Shown here one piece after another: positions 1-10,802 of a stretch of 64,000 nt of DNA. Both the position numbers and the translations under genes were made by a program. This DNA is from Cinnamomum chago (Eukaryota > Streptophyta > Magnoliopsida > Laurales > Lauraceae), in NCBI GenBank assembly GCA_038049695.1, contig CP142451.1, forward strand, positions 46,387,001 to 46,451,000. Direction: 5' to 3'. Position 1 is the stretch's first letter. Each line of letters starts with the position of its first letter. The notes beneath the pieces were generated by a model. The model had not been told where the DNA came from and made no database searches. It saw nothing but the letters and a program-made list of their open reading frames with translations.

Positions 1-105
1 ATTTGTACTAGACTGGTAATGGTTGGGTATTTCTCTCCTGGCATTCATGAGAAGATTGGGTTAGCTGAGAAGAGCCTTAGCCAACATAATTTGGTGAATC
101 TATAG
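1..105 (+). CDS. Possible C-terminal coding end, unidentified
   Basis: The frame beginning at base 1 is open for 34 codons and ends at a TAG at 103-105. The residues have a protein-like mix (for example GYFSPGIHEKIGLAEKSL) and the following DNA becomes AT-rich, as after a plant stop codon. It could be the last exon of a host gene entering from the left. I do not recognise a family, and an open run of this length is not rare by chance. Confidence 0.2.
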   Translation: MCTRLVMVGYFSPGIHEKIGLAEKSLSQHNLVNL

Positions 106-1859
106 ATACAGGTAGTTTTGTTTCCTTTGGAACTTATGCTGGTTATGGTGTGCTTAGGAATTTGCATTCTATAATATCCTACTTTTGGGCCAAATTTCAT
201 GGCAATTCAGAATGCTTTTGGCGTGTTTGGTACTTTACTAGTAAAGTTAAATTGAAGTAAAGCCTGCATTATGACGACAAGAAAAGACAACGGGTTATAT
301 CAAAAGTACACATTCAAAATTCTCTTTAAAAAAAAAAAGTAAAAAAAGCAACATTCTTTTTCCATTAAATAGATTTTATTTTCTTTTGATTTGATGCTTC
401 ACCTCACTTTACTTTGTTGAGAATAGGTGGATTTGAAAGGAGAAAACTATGTAGGACAAAACAATTTTTAAAATAAAAAACTAATGCTTAAGTAGTTAAG
501 TATTAATTATTAATAGAAGTTTAATTTCATTAGAACGGGTGTTTTGTCTTTCTATCGTACGTTTTTACGGAAGCCAGTGAAGATGTGAATTACTTTTCTC
601 CCAAAGGCAGATCCAAAAGTGGGCAGATGTATTTCACTGGAGAAAAGATCTTGTCTCTTTTATCCAGGCTTGAGCTCTTTTTCGAAAGGGAAAAAAGTAC
701 CGACTAGACAATTTTGAGGACCTGGACAAAAGTTTGACATTTTATGACCAAGACTCGAAAGAGTAGCCTGCTTACTGAATTTGTGCTTGAATTCTACATT
801 TATTTGAGTTCTTGTACTGCTTTTTTAAGTGGGATCCACAAGACCTAAAAAAGAGTTGGCATTCCGATTTCTCTTCCGATTTCTCACTGGCAGCAAGGAT
901 TTCCTGGTATTAAGTTCTGAAATGTTTGGCAATCTTCTTGGTCCCTTTTTATTCCATTTTTCAATCAGGTCAGTTCTATAGGTAGAGGGAAGGCGGTAGG
1001 TTGGGTTAAATGAATGACCCACTCCAGTGGCCCATCTCAACATTGGGTTGACAGTGGTTTTTCCAGGTTTAAGGTGGGAATGGATTTGTGGATTCAGAAC
1101 CAAGTCTGGTCTGGTCTTAGCAGCTTCGTCCTGACCCACTTCATTTATGATTAGTTTAGATTCTTATTATGCAGATAACACTTGGAGCTCGATACTGGAT
1201 ACTTGACAATTTGAGAGTGAGGTAAGGGTTCCATTCCACGGCTCAATTTATGTGATTACAATTTTAACATTTTAAAACTAAAAGATAATCACCATACCCG
1301 ACCTGACCTATACCCATTGCAGAGTAGATTTGGTATCATATATCAATAAGCTTATCAAATTTGTCACTCTAAAGAAACCATCTGACGGTCTCGAATTGCT
1401 AAAGGCTTAAGATTTGTGAACCCTGTCATTTGCAGTTCCTCTTCTTGTTTGGGTTGCGTAATTGCCTTGGCCCTCCTGTTTCTGGTCTCTTTGTTTTTTT
1501 CGTTTTTGGCTTGTTTTCTGGAATATGTCCAGGTGGTCTTTTGCTGGCCTGGCAAGTGGGTAAATCATCTGGGAGATTATTGTTATTATTGAGTTAGCTC
1601 TGGTTTGGTTGTCTCTCTCTGCTGGTCACCATAAGGTTTATATAGCTGGCTGCCTTTCCAGGGAGTGGCAAGTGAGCAAGAGTTTTCCTGCCATTCTCTT
1701 AAATATTATGGGAGTTCTGTTGGCACCACGTTTCTTGCTCTTCCCACTGCAGATATTATGCTTTTTTTTTTTTTTTACAATAAGGTCATTATGTGAAATG
1801 ACTAAAATGGACATCTCATAATTCAAAATAAAAAATAAACTTTATCTTCACACACATAA
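106..1859. other. AT-rich DNA with no recognised gene
   Basis: I see no coding pattern, RNA gene or element ends here. There is a poly-T run near 1763-1777 and AT-rich low-complexity DNA around 300-520. Minus-strand open frames near 825-1139 and 1364-1555 lack any family motif and look fortuitous. Confidence 0.5.
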
Positions 1860-2125
1860 CTCATCTCTCCCTTCTCCACCGGTCTTCCCACATTGCACTC
1901 ATCTCCCCTTCTTCCTCCATCGCACTCATCTCTTCCCACATTTCCTTCTTCCTTCACTCTCTTTACAGTATTGTACTACTCTCCCACACTTCACCTTCTT
2001 CCTACTTGAATCTTGCTCCCATCAAATCCAAACTCTATTTTTTGTAGTTCAATCGAACCAAACATTGCAATGGAGAAGAAATTAAAAAGGAAATCGTGTC
2101 TTTCATTCCTAATAGCAGTGAAAAG
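1860..2125 (+). CDS. Possible 5' UTR and first exon of a host gene
   Basis: Bases 1860-2069 are CT-rich with repeated TCATCTC and CTTCTTCC, typical of a plant 5' UTR. An ATG at 2070 opens 18 codons (MEKKLKRKSCLSFLIAVK) that run into AG/GTAAGTTTGG at 2124-2133, a near-consensus plant splice donor. The peptide is basic and then hydrophobic, which could be an N-terminal targeting segment. No next exon is visible, because repeat DNA starts about 190 bases later. The gene would have a very large, transposon-filled intron or be cut off. This is inference from signals only. Confidence 0.2.
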
Positions 2126-2179
2126 GTAAGTTTGGTTGATTATTTGAGTTTTTTCGCCATTTTTTTCAAATTCTGTATA

Positions 2180-2316
2180 GTAGTTGTTCACGTTCTGTTC
2201 GGACTGGTATGACTGCACATATTTGGAATGTTCGACCATACGATGCCAAACGCCTATGTTCGGAAATTAATATCTGAACATTAAAAATATGTTTGGAAAT
2301 TTATAACCGAACATTC
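2180..2316. repeat. Short TGTTCGG-type repeat fragment
   Basis: The motif GTTCGG and its complement CCGAAC recur (near 2197, 2229, 2261, 2306) around AT-rich spacers that read like small hairpins. This looks like the edge of a hairpin-rich transposon. No terminal repeat or duplication could be set. Confidence 0.3.
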
Positions 2317-3054
2317 AGTAGGCCCCTCTATCAATATCCATGGATCAATTGGACCTGTCCACCAAATTAGATCCATATCTTATTATCCTTGAGCCCCAAT
2401 TAATTATAATGATCATTTGGTACCGATCCAATTAACTCTTAATTGGAATGGGTGCGCACTTACCAATGATAAATCCATTAATTGGTACAAGGGGATATTA
2501 AAGATAGATTCCATCTTGACCATTGAATGTTTCCACAGCTCTACTACCACGTACCCAAATCACCGAGGTGTTGACCTACAATTGGCCTCACTCATTGGTG
2601 ACTCACAACAAATGAATAGATAGAAACTTGAGTTCATTAATGTCTCAGGATTATGAGCCTATTGCTAGGGAATTATGAGAGTAGACCTTAAAGTAAAAAC
2701 AGTGTATATAAGGTGTTTCTCATGGTCCTTCAATACATCCAATGTACCAGCACCATGATCCAGAATCTTACATTCTGATGATTAAGACAAATCACACTAT
2801 CTCATAGTGATCAAAGTGTTGCAACCTTGTCAGATGAGATGCCCAATCTCATCACTGGTTGTGAAGATATTTAAGTATAAGATTTGCAATACATGTCTCC
2901 TGTATGTGGATCTCATCCACACACATATATTACATCTAGTATACTTGTGAACTCCGATTCATCTAATGAAAGGAAAACAATAATATATATTGATAAATAA
3001 AGAAATTAATTTATTTATTCATCATATACTGGTAATGAGACCATAAAACTAACA
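2317..3054 (-). mobile_element. L1 LTR fragment, subfamily 1
   Basis: This is a fragment of the L1 LTR on the minus strand. It includes the LTR's first base: the plus strand ends in CTAACA at 3054, the complement of TGTTAG. Its sequence is closest to the copies at 33951-35713 and 50660-52385. It lies head-to-head with the next fragment. It is a fossil with no coding capacity. Confidence 0.75.
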
Positions 3055-4549
3055 ATATGTATATGGTTGAGATCCACATACAGGAGACATGTGTCACAAA
3101 TCTTATACTTAAAAATATCTTCACAACCAATGATGAGACTGGGCATCTCATCTGATAAGGTTGCAGCACATTGATCACTATGAGATAGTGTGATTTGTCT
3201 CGATCATCAGAATATAAGATTCTGGATCATAGTGCTGGTACATTGGATGTATTTAAGGACCATGAGAAGCACCTTATGAAATACAGTCTCGATTTTAAGG
3301 ACTGCTCTCATAATTCCCTAGCAATAGGCTCTCAATCCTGAGACATTGATGAACTCAAGTTTCTGTCTATTCATTTGCTTTGAGTCACCAATGAGTGAGG
3401 CCAACTATAGGTCAACACCTTGGTGTCTTGGGTACGTGGTAGTAGGACTGTGGGAACATCCAATGATCAAGAAGGAATCTATCTACATTATCCCCTTGTA
3501 CCAATTAATGGATTTATCATTAGTAAGTGCGCACCCATCTCGATTTAGAGTTAATTGGATGGTACTGATGATCATTGTGATTAATTGGGGCTCAAGGATA
3601 ATAAGATGTGGACCTAAGATTGGATGGGACAGATTTATTCCAATTGATCCATGGATATTGATAGAGGGACCTACTTGTGGTAATTGGAAAGTTTAGGGTC
3701 TTCATCATAATATATTCCTAAGATTGGAGTGCAATTGCATTTATATAGTGGTATTATTTGCAATTAACGGTGGGCCCGGATTGCACATGAGATATGGGGT
3801 CGTGTGTTCCAGTTGGAGTCAGCTTTCTAAGGAATCCCTAGTGGTCCCCACGCTAGCCCAAGATATTAGAAAGTTACTAATCTTACTTGAACTCTAAAAG
3901 GAAGGAATTAGAAAGTTACTATTTCTATTTGAAGTGGGACTTCGAATAATGGTAATAGTAAGTTACTAATTTGTGTGGAAGTGCGACTTCTAATGCAGTT
4001 AGTAAGAGAGTCTTAAGAGGAGATTTGAGGGCTATAAATAAGGGAAGAAACCCCTTGGACGTCACCTACATTTATTGTATGCCCAGCCCTCCTTTGTGCA
4101 AGTTGTTGCACAATTCTTCTTCTCCTCTTTCTCTTCTATTTCCCTTCTAGTTCCTTGGAGTTTCTGGTAGGGGTTTCTCTTAGAGATCCCACCTATCTTC
4201 TTGAGAAAGATGATATGATAAATAGGTCATAGCGTGGAAGATCAAAAGGTCTTGGAGATTCTTGTTTGATACGTGAAAGAGTTTCATCATCAAAGAAAGA
4301 CGCAACTTCTCCATTAGAGCACAACCGGGCTCCTAGGGTATAATCTACTTCCGTGCATGTTATAGATTTTTATGGATGCTTGTTGGCTACTATTCTATCT
4401 TCTTAATAGGTTTATTTACTGATCATGATGGATGAGATTGACGACATGGATCCTAGATTGGTTTTTATAGCCTTTTGGATAGTTGATCATTGAGTCAAAT
4501 GGGTCAAAAGTTTTGAGAATCTATCCACGAGGCCCACCTACTTCCAATA
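3055..4549 (+). mobile_element. L1 LTR fragment, subfamily 2
   Basis: This plus-strand L1 LTR covers most of the family length (about 1.6-1.75 kb) and ends near CTTCCAATA, matching the family end in CCAACA. It resembles the copies at 13592-15210 and at the ends of the Copia element at 43588-54898. With the preceding fragment it forms an inverted pair, and bases 3057-3700 can pair with about 2317-2890. Confidence 0.75.
4033..4040 (+). promoter_or_regulatory. TATA box of the L1 LTR
   Basis: TATAAATA in the context GGCTATAAATAAGGG. The same box lies at the same place in other L1 copies (minus strand at 14087-14094 and 45125-45132; TATATAAA at 35196-35203), so it is the LTR promoter. Confidence 0.6.
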
Positions 4550-5591
4550 GAAAAGATATCAAAATCAGTGAAATGGGGTTGGAAAAGGACTTGGGCGCAC
4601 ACACAGTGGCGCCTAGGTCACTCTGGTGACTTGGGCACACAGGCAGTGCTCAAGTGGCTATTCTATGTGGTTCTGCTGGTGGCGATGGTATCAGCTTGAT
4701 TTTTGGAGTTTCGTAGGGTTTCTACTTGATGAATTTCTGTTCTGATGTTGCTCTAGGTTCTGGGTTGATTTTATTCTAATGATTTAAGTCTGTAATTCAA
4801 AACACATCCAGGATTCACAACTTGGGCCGGACAAAGGACTTGAGTGCACCTGTGTGGGCGCCTAGCAGTTCTATGCACTTGGGCGCACCAGCAGTGGCAC
4901 CCAAGTGGTGATTTGATGCTCTTTGGTCGTCCGACTTCAGTTCGAGATTCCGGATGGGTTTAAGTTGATTAGTTTTTTAATTTTAGGGCTGTTGTTGGTT
5001 CTGTGAAGGTTCTGTGATGTTGATTGAGGTCGAGATTTAAAGTGAAAAGGGATTCGGTGGTTGTGAAGCTAGGATGGGACTTGGGCACACCTATAGTGGC
5101 ACCTATGTCTCTCTGGGTGACTTGGGCGCACCTGTGGTGGCGCCCAAGTGGTTGGTTCACGGGTTTTGATTATTTCTGGGATTTGTTCGCTTAGATTTAG
5201 AGTTTCAGGAGATCTATGTTAATAAATCTTGAATCCCAGACTGGTTTTGAGTCTCTAGTCCCTAAGTGTCACAATAGTTGGAGTTCGGGAGTCGAAACGT
5301 AACCGAGATGCGTCCTAGGGTGGCACCAAGGAGATGGGTGCACCTGTGTGGCGCCTAGGTATTTAGGGTGACTTGGGCGCACGTACAGTGGCGCCAAAGT
5401 GTCTGTCTACTGGGTAACTACGAGTTCGATGGTTTCTAGGGTATTTCTAGGTCAGTTTCGAGCATTCTAACTCGTATCTTGGTTGGGGGATGTTTTTATT
5501 CTTTGGTTATGACTTATCTATCCTTTCAATTAAGTTTTGACTACGGTCTTAAAGTTTGAATTTGGGTGGGGTTGCCAATTAGAATTGTGTT

Positions 5592-5687
5592 GATTAGGGT
5601 TTAAGGTTCAAATTATGATTTTGTTAGTTAGACTTCGTTGATTAGGGTTTAAGGTTTGAATTATGATTTTCTTAGTTAGACTTCGTT
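5592..5687. repeat. 48-bp tandem repeat, two copies
   Basis: A unit starting GATTAGGGTTTAAGG is present at 5592 and again at 5640 with few changes, followed by more decayed versions to about 5800. Confidence 0.7.
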
Positions 5688-6399
5688 TGTTAGGGTTTGA
5701 GTTGGAGTTTATCAATTAGGTTTATTAATTAGAATTTTAATTGGAGCTTTGATTAATTAAGATTTATTAATTAAGGTTTTGTTTGTTAAGGATTACTTAA
5801 AGGTTTTTAATTAGGGGTTTTAGTTAAGGTATTTTATTAAGATAGATTAATTCGCTTAGGCACTAATAGAATAACCTAGGATTATTTACCTAATATCTAT
5901 TCTCTTTTTATGATTTTCTATTTCTTTTAATCTATTTTTTTGTTCTCTTCTCTAATTACTAAAGAGTAAGATAAGAAGGGAAGAGTTTTATGCTTTTGTG
6001 ATTTTTATGGTGTTTTATGCAATATCAATGCAATCTAACCTAAAGTGTGATGATTCAATAATTCGAAGTTCAGAAGTTCAAAAATCAGTCATAGTCATCA
6101 TAGAGATTCAATGAGCAATCTAAATGCAATGCGAATTTAGAAAATGCGAGCCGGAAAGTGTCTCTGCACTACTTAGGCGCACACACATTGGCGCCTAAGT
6201 CACTTCCTGAGTGATTTCTAATTTTCGGCGATATTCCGACGTGATTTCCGATGCTTCACGACTAAATGTAGGGTCCTAATATGGATCACTGATATTTGAA
6301 CTTTCAGATCTGAAAATAATGACGCGACGATCGAGATTTGAGGGACGGATCCCTTTGGCAGAGACTTGGACGCACCCATAGTGGCGCCCAAGTGCCTCT

Positions 6400-6800
6400 G
6401 TTCTTCCTTCTTTTCTTTTCCTTCCTTTTTTAGCAATGTATTTGGTCCTCTACCGATTCTTTCAATGCTCTTTACAGATCTGAGGGCCTTGATATCAACT
6501 CATATGAGAATGAATTAGGATCTGAGAAACAAAATGCACACAAAATGGAAATCGGGGTCGAAACCCTACCTAGAGACTTGAGTGGCGCCCAAGTGCTTTT
6601 TTGCACTTTTCTTCCTCTTTTCCTTTTCCGTTTCAGCAATATGTTTGTGCCTTCTTTCAATGCTTTTTGCAGATCCGAGGGTCTTGATATCACCTTGACT
6701 GAAAATGAATTCGGATATGAGAAACAAAATGCATGCGATACGAAAATTGGGGCTGAAACCCTACTCCAGGGACTTGGGCGCACCCACAGTGGCACACGGG
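6400..6800. repeat. 195-bp tandem repeat, about two copies
   Basis: CAGATC-CGAGG followed by CTTGATATCA occurs at 6475 and 6670. Flanking words (TTTCAATGCT, GAGAAACAAAATGC, GAAACCCTAC) repeat in the same order. Each unit carries one GGCGCC palindrome. Confidence 0.7.
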
Positions 6801-7495
6801 GACCTGGGCACACCTGTGTGTGGGCCCAAATGCATTTTGGGACACGGACGCACCTAGGGTGGCGCCCAGGTGTGTTTCTGGTGGGGGCCACTAGGGTAGT
6901 CTTCTGACAGTCATATCTCTTTTTCCATTGGACGGATCTGGGCAATCTACATATCGTCGGAAAGATCTCGGGACTTATAACTCATTAGTCCAGGTACCTT
7001 AGTGAGTAGTGGGCTTGACTCGGAGTCTCGACACAATTTGGCTTTTCTCTCACGAATTTCTAAAGATCGTTGAACTAAGTCTAAAATTATCAACAAGCAT
7101 CTTCATCGTCGTTAATTAATTTGAATTATACCATTAATCATTTAATTATGAGTGAAATGGGGGCACCACTATATAGGACATGTGTTTAAGGCTATCATAG
7201 AGGGCCAAATGAGGTGTCTACAGTATGCCCCTCTTTGGAGAACAACATGTGAAGAGTTGTGCTCCAAAGAAAGTAGACACACCACTCATGACTCACGAGA
7301 GCTTTTGAGCTCACGGGAGTGGTGGCCACCTACGGATGTATGCAATTGCAAACTCGTTCTAAAGGTGAGGTTCACTTTTCTAGGATCGATTCTAATTCAG
7401 GGGAAAAATAAAAAGAAGAAGTTACGTGCCTACTGATTTGATTGGAAACCCGAGATCTGTGCCTCGGTGCCTGTAATATTTCCATGTGGCGGGTT

Positions 7496-7590
7496 GGGAA
7501 CTGTGCTTTGGTTGCTTAATTTTAGATGATGGTGGCAACTGTGCCTTGGTTGCTTAATTTTAGATGATGGTGGGAACTGTGTCTCGGTGG
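7496..7590. repeat. 38-bp tandem repeat, 2.5 copies
   Basis: Units beginning CTGTG lie at 7501, 7539 and 7577 and share TTGGTTGCTTAATTTTAG. It sits in the middle of the unclassified LTR-type region. Confidence 0.75.
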
Positions 7591-8764
7591 TCTGAATCAG
7601 AAGTCGATCTTTCGATTAGCTAAGTCACTATCAAAATTTCAGTTGTTCTTGCAATAGAGTTCAGTTCAAATTGTCATATATAGCGTCTTTTGACTTTCAT
7701 CCACAGTTGAAACTAACTAGCAATAATGGGGATCTTAATGGTAACCATAAACATAGTTCAAGCAATAGTGTGAGTGCGGGTGAGAATGAGATGCATTGTT
7801 GAAGAGATGTTTGATTTTGAAACTCAGGTATGCATAAAAAAAAAAAACCAAATCAATGGAAGACAGTCACCGGAATAACCGTTACTCTCTAGGGATCTTG
7901 GTCTTCACCCAAGCTTAGACGAGAACCTGGGATAGAATCGATCATCGTTTTGTGCTTATCATGGAGAGTTTCGAGCTACACGGATTCCATCCTCCAACGT
8001 CAAGATTTGAGTCGGCGAACACCACAATTCGTGAGAGCACAGTAATATGTTTGCCGTACCGATTATAAGTGCTTAAGGGAGGCCTACGGCGACTCAATTT
8101 CTAGACTGAGGTAAAATCATGAAAATCATAGTTAGGGGCACTTACCTCAAGAGCCTTCCGTAAATCCAACGTTGGGGATCATTGCCGCTTTCTTTGTTGT
8201 TCATTTGCAGAAATTTGTGCCATTCGTCTCCATCAGCGTGCTTGAATAACCTTTGGTGCTCTCATTTTTGGGTTGAAATTATAGTTTGCAGAGCAACAAT
8301 TTAATTTTATTGATGGAGATGACATGGGATGCGATGCACAATGTATGTGTGATGGGACTAAAGTGTATACAATGAGCTTTTATGTGATGGGGTGATGCTT
8401 GGTGCGCGAGCTTTCGCTACTCATTTTCTTTTATCACTCTATTTTGACCATTGGTTTGTTATTGTTTTTGCTTGTTATTTGATTACCAATCATCATAGAG
8501 CGATCTTGGCCTCAAATCCGTGCATCGCGGGGTCCCTCGGGCTAAAAGAAAGGGTTGGGCACACATGGAGGGGCGCCTAGGTGCTCCTGTGTACTGGTGC
8601 GCCCAAGTTGTCTCTCCTACTTGGTTCAGAACTCTTGAGGCGGTTATGTGAAGTGGTCTTTTGCGTGACGAAATTGGAAAGTGAGGGACTTGGGCGCCAC
8701 TTGGGAACCACTGGGGATGTGCCCAAGTGGCATTCCGTCCTCTCTTCAAATTAGGAGACTAACC

Positions 8765-8772
8765 TATATAAG
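8765..8772 (+). promoter_or_regulatory. Putative TATA box
   Basis: TATATAAG lies 30-200 bases downstream of a GGCGCC palindrome cluster and about 890 bases upstream of the first ATG of the coding remnant at 9656. The CT-rich DNA that follows (8785-8880) fits a plant transcription start and leader. Confidence 0.4.
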
Positions 8773-9630
8773 TGCTGCCTATGGGTTTCTTCACGCTTCC
8801 ACTCTTCCAGATTTCGAGTTCCAGGGTCTTTGGTCTCCCTCTTGTTTCCAAGTACGCACTCTTTTCTCTCTGTTAGTTCTAGGGTAGTTTGTTTTGCTCT
8901 TCTTTAGGCATGATGGGATGTTCTTTTGTGTTTAAATCTCATATTCGTTTGAGTTTGGCTAAACTATGCATTTGTCTTCTCTTGGGTTAGATCATCTTCT
9001 TCATTCTTTTTCTCTTTCTCCTTTCAAAAATAAAGATGTTTCTTTCTTGTGTCGATGTTATGATGTTCTTTTGTGTTTATATCATGTTCTATGAGCTATT
9101 GAAAATTCATGATGTTTTTTCTCTTTTAGATTGGTAGTTCTTTGTTTTACTCATTCTTGATTCGTGATGATCTTTTAGTTTAGTCCAAACTGGATTGTAG
9201 TATCAGGATTGGGGTTTCATTATTTGATCCGGATATCATTAGGCCTTTGATTTGTTGTGATGTCATGCTATTTTCCATATCTCCTAGATTTCTCTTTTGC
9301 AAGTTTTAATGTCATTCGTTTGTTCTTAAGATGTTGCATTATATAAGTGCTTAATTTAGACTTGTTTAGACAAATGGATCACGTGTTTGGCTCCCTAAAG
9401 ACCTCAAAGTGACCTGACAGTACCCTCAGAGGACTTGTCTCATGGATTTCAGGGGTTGTGGTGGGTAGTTTAAGGCTGAACCGGACCCATCCGGGATGAA
9501 ATTCCCAGAATAGACTTGGGCGCCCCCCTTGGTGCACCTAAGTGGTTTCCCCTAATTTTTATTTTTTGGATATTCTGGAATCCACCATTGGGCTGTTTTT
9601 CATGTAGAGGGCCTCTAAGGTCGGGTGTAT

Positions 9631-9640
9631 TTGTTTACAG
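9631..9640 (+). promoter_or_regulatory. Putative splice acceptor before the 9656 frame
   Basis: TTGTTTACAG is a good plant 3' splice site, 15 bases before the ATG at 9656. Tekay-A has the very similar TGTTTTACAG four bases before its gag ATG, so a spliced leader is a likely shared design. The donor was not fixed; AA/GTACGC near 8850 is one candidate. Confidence 0.4.
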
Positions 9641-9655
9641 GCTAGAATTCACCTA

Positions 9656-10448
9656 ATGGCTGGTTCCCCAGTCTTCTCATTCGTCGTTGATGGTGTCACG
9701 GGCTTTAGTGCTTGCAAGCCCTACTTGCAAGGGGATGAATATTGGTCTCCTATGGCTGAAAAGATAGGATATTATGATTCTAAAGAACGGGCGGAGTTTT
9801 ACCTCGAGCATGAATCCTTTATGCCTGCTACCTATGACTGTGTCTTCCAATTTGAGGAGATGATGGACAAGCGCCTTGTGGAGGTTAGGTGTGGAAAGTA
9901 TGAGTTATTGGTCATGAAATATAAGAGGATTTGTGGGCTGTATGGAGATCTATGCATTGTGGGGAGGACTGCTCTCAACAGGTTACGCGGCTATAATGGG
10001 CTCTTGGAAGATCTGCCAGCTTTTATCAGCGATGTGCTCTAGTCTCTCCTGTTGAGTATGCTGGATCTTCGGGCAATGTTCGAAGTCTGGGAGGCTACAA
10101 AGGCTACCATTGAGAGGGCTCCTATCGATGACTTCAACACACTGCACGGGCGAATGGACCAGCTGGAGCTCATGACCATGTCTTGCCCACATGAAACCGA
10201 ATCATCCGTTCCAAGGCGTTATAGGAAATATTTTGATATGCAAAACACCACCTTCTCAACATTCATCCATTTGGCGTGTACAACTTACCTGGATGACTTC
10301 AGGAGGATCATGGAGATTTGTGATGCCTTTCGGAACCCCCCTAAACAATTGTGAGGAAGTACAAGGGCAGCTTGAAGCTCATGTTGCAGGAATGGAGGCA
10401 CGGATGGCTTGCTTCCTTACCTTTAATGAGATGGTTCATCCTCTTTAG
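9656..10448 (+). pseudogene. Coding remnant of unknown family, possibly gag-like
   Basis: A coding remnant of about 260 codons with about two breaks. It opens MAGSPVFSFVVDG and continues with a dense, soluble, protein-like composition rich in aromatic and acidic residues (for example GYYDSKERAEFYLEHE). Its last part looks able to form a coiled coil. There is no zinc knuckle, protease, polymerase or transposase motif. Its setting (TATA box 890 bases upstream, splice acceptor just before the ATG, dispersed palindromes) is that of the first gene of an LTR element, so a divergent Gag of a non-autonomous element is my best guess. I do not recognise it, and a captured host gene is possible. It is treated as a fossil. 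Confidence 0.45.
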
Positions 10449-10802
10449 ATGACTCATTAGGAGTCCCTATCTTAGGTTCGGGCTTTGATTGAGAGGTTGG
10501 GTTACTAGGACAAAGTAGGTTTATTTTAGGCCTCATTTAGGGTTTGGGGACAAAAGTCATTACCTCTCTCATCATTTCTTTTTAGTCAAGGCTAGGTCTG
10601 GTCAGTTCAGTTTATCACTATACTTATTGTTCAATGACTCTCATGGATATTTAATAAAAGTCGATTTAAATTTTTTACTCGCCTTTTCTTCTTATTATTA
10701 TGTGGTGATGTTTAGTGTTAAATGATGGTGGTAATGTTCATTATGATGATGTTATTGATGATGAGTTATGAGATTTGATTATGAATTATGGATGAATGAT
10801 GG
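10449..10802. other. 3' tail of the unclassified element
   Basis: Non-coding. It holds AATAAA near 10652 and a degenerate GAT/ATG-rich run (10700-10800) that ends at the Tekay-B LTR. Confidence 0.4.

Larger units (their letters stand above)
4592..9545. repeat. Dispersed GGCGCC palindrome repeats
   Basis: The motif ACTTGGGCGCACC, a short spacer, then GTGGCGCCCAAGTG recurs in degenerate form near 4592-4660, 4862-4905, 5081-5150, 5325-5400, 6172-6205, 6365-6395, 6573, 6773-6870, 8555-8610, 8690-8735 and 9513-9545. The two halves are complementary, so each copy is an interrupted palindrome. The closest cluster lies just upstream of the TATA box at 8765. Function is unknown. Confidence 0.75.
4550..10802 (+). 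mobile_element. Unclassified LTR-type element region
   Basis: This 6.2-kb stretch holds dispersed GGCGCC-centred palindromes, three small tandem repeats, a TATA box at 8765, a splice acceptor at 9640 and a coding remnant at 9656-10448. Promoter, leader intron and first reading frame follow one another as in LTR retrotransposons, and a line near 7222-7245 (GTGTCTACAGTATGCCCCTC) resembles an LTR/internal junction. I found no clear LTR pair, primer site or pol gene, so a LARD-like or gag-only element is the best guess. Its right side is cut by Tekay-B at 10803. Age is unknown. Confidence 0.4.

Noticed and set aside
825-1139. Minus-strand 104-codon frame
   Set aside because: No recognisable domain, start context or conserved pattern. 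It is plausible by chance in this DNA.
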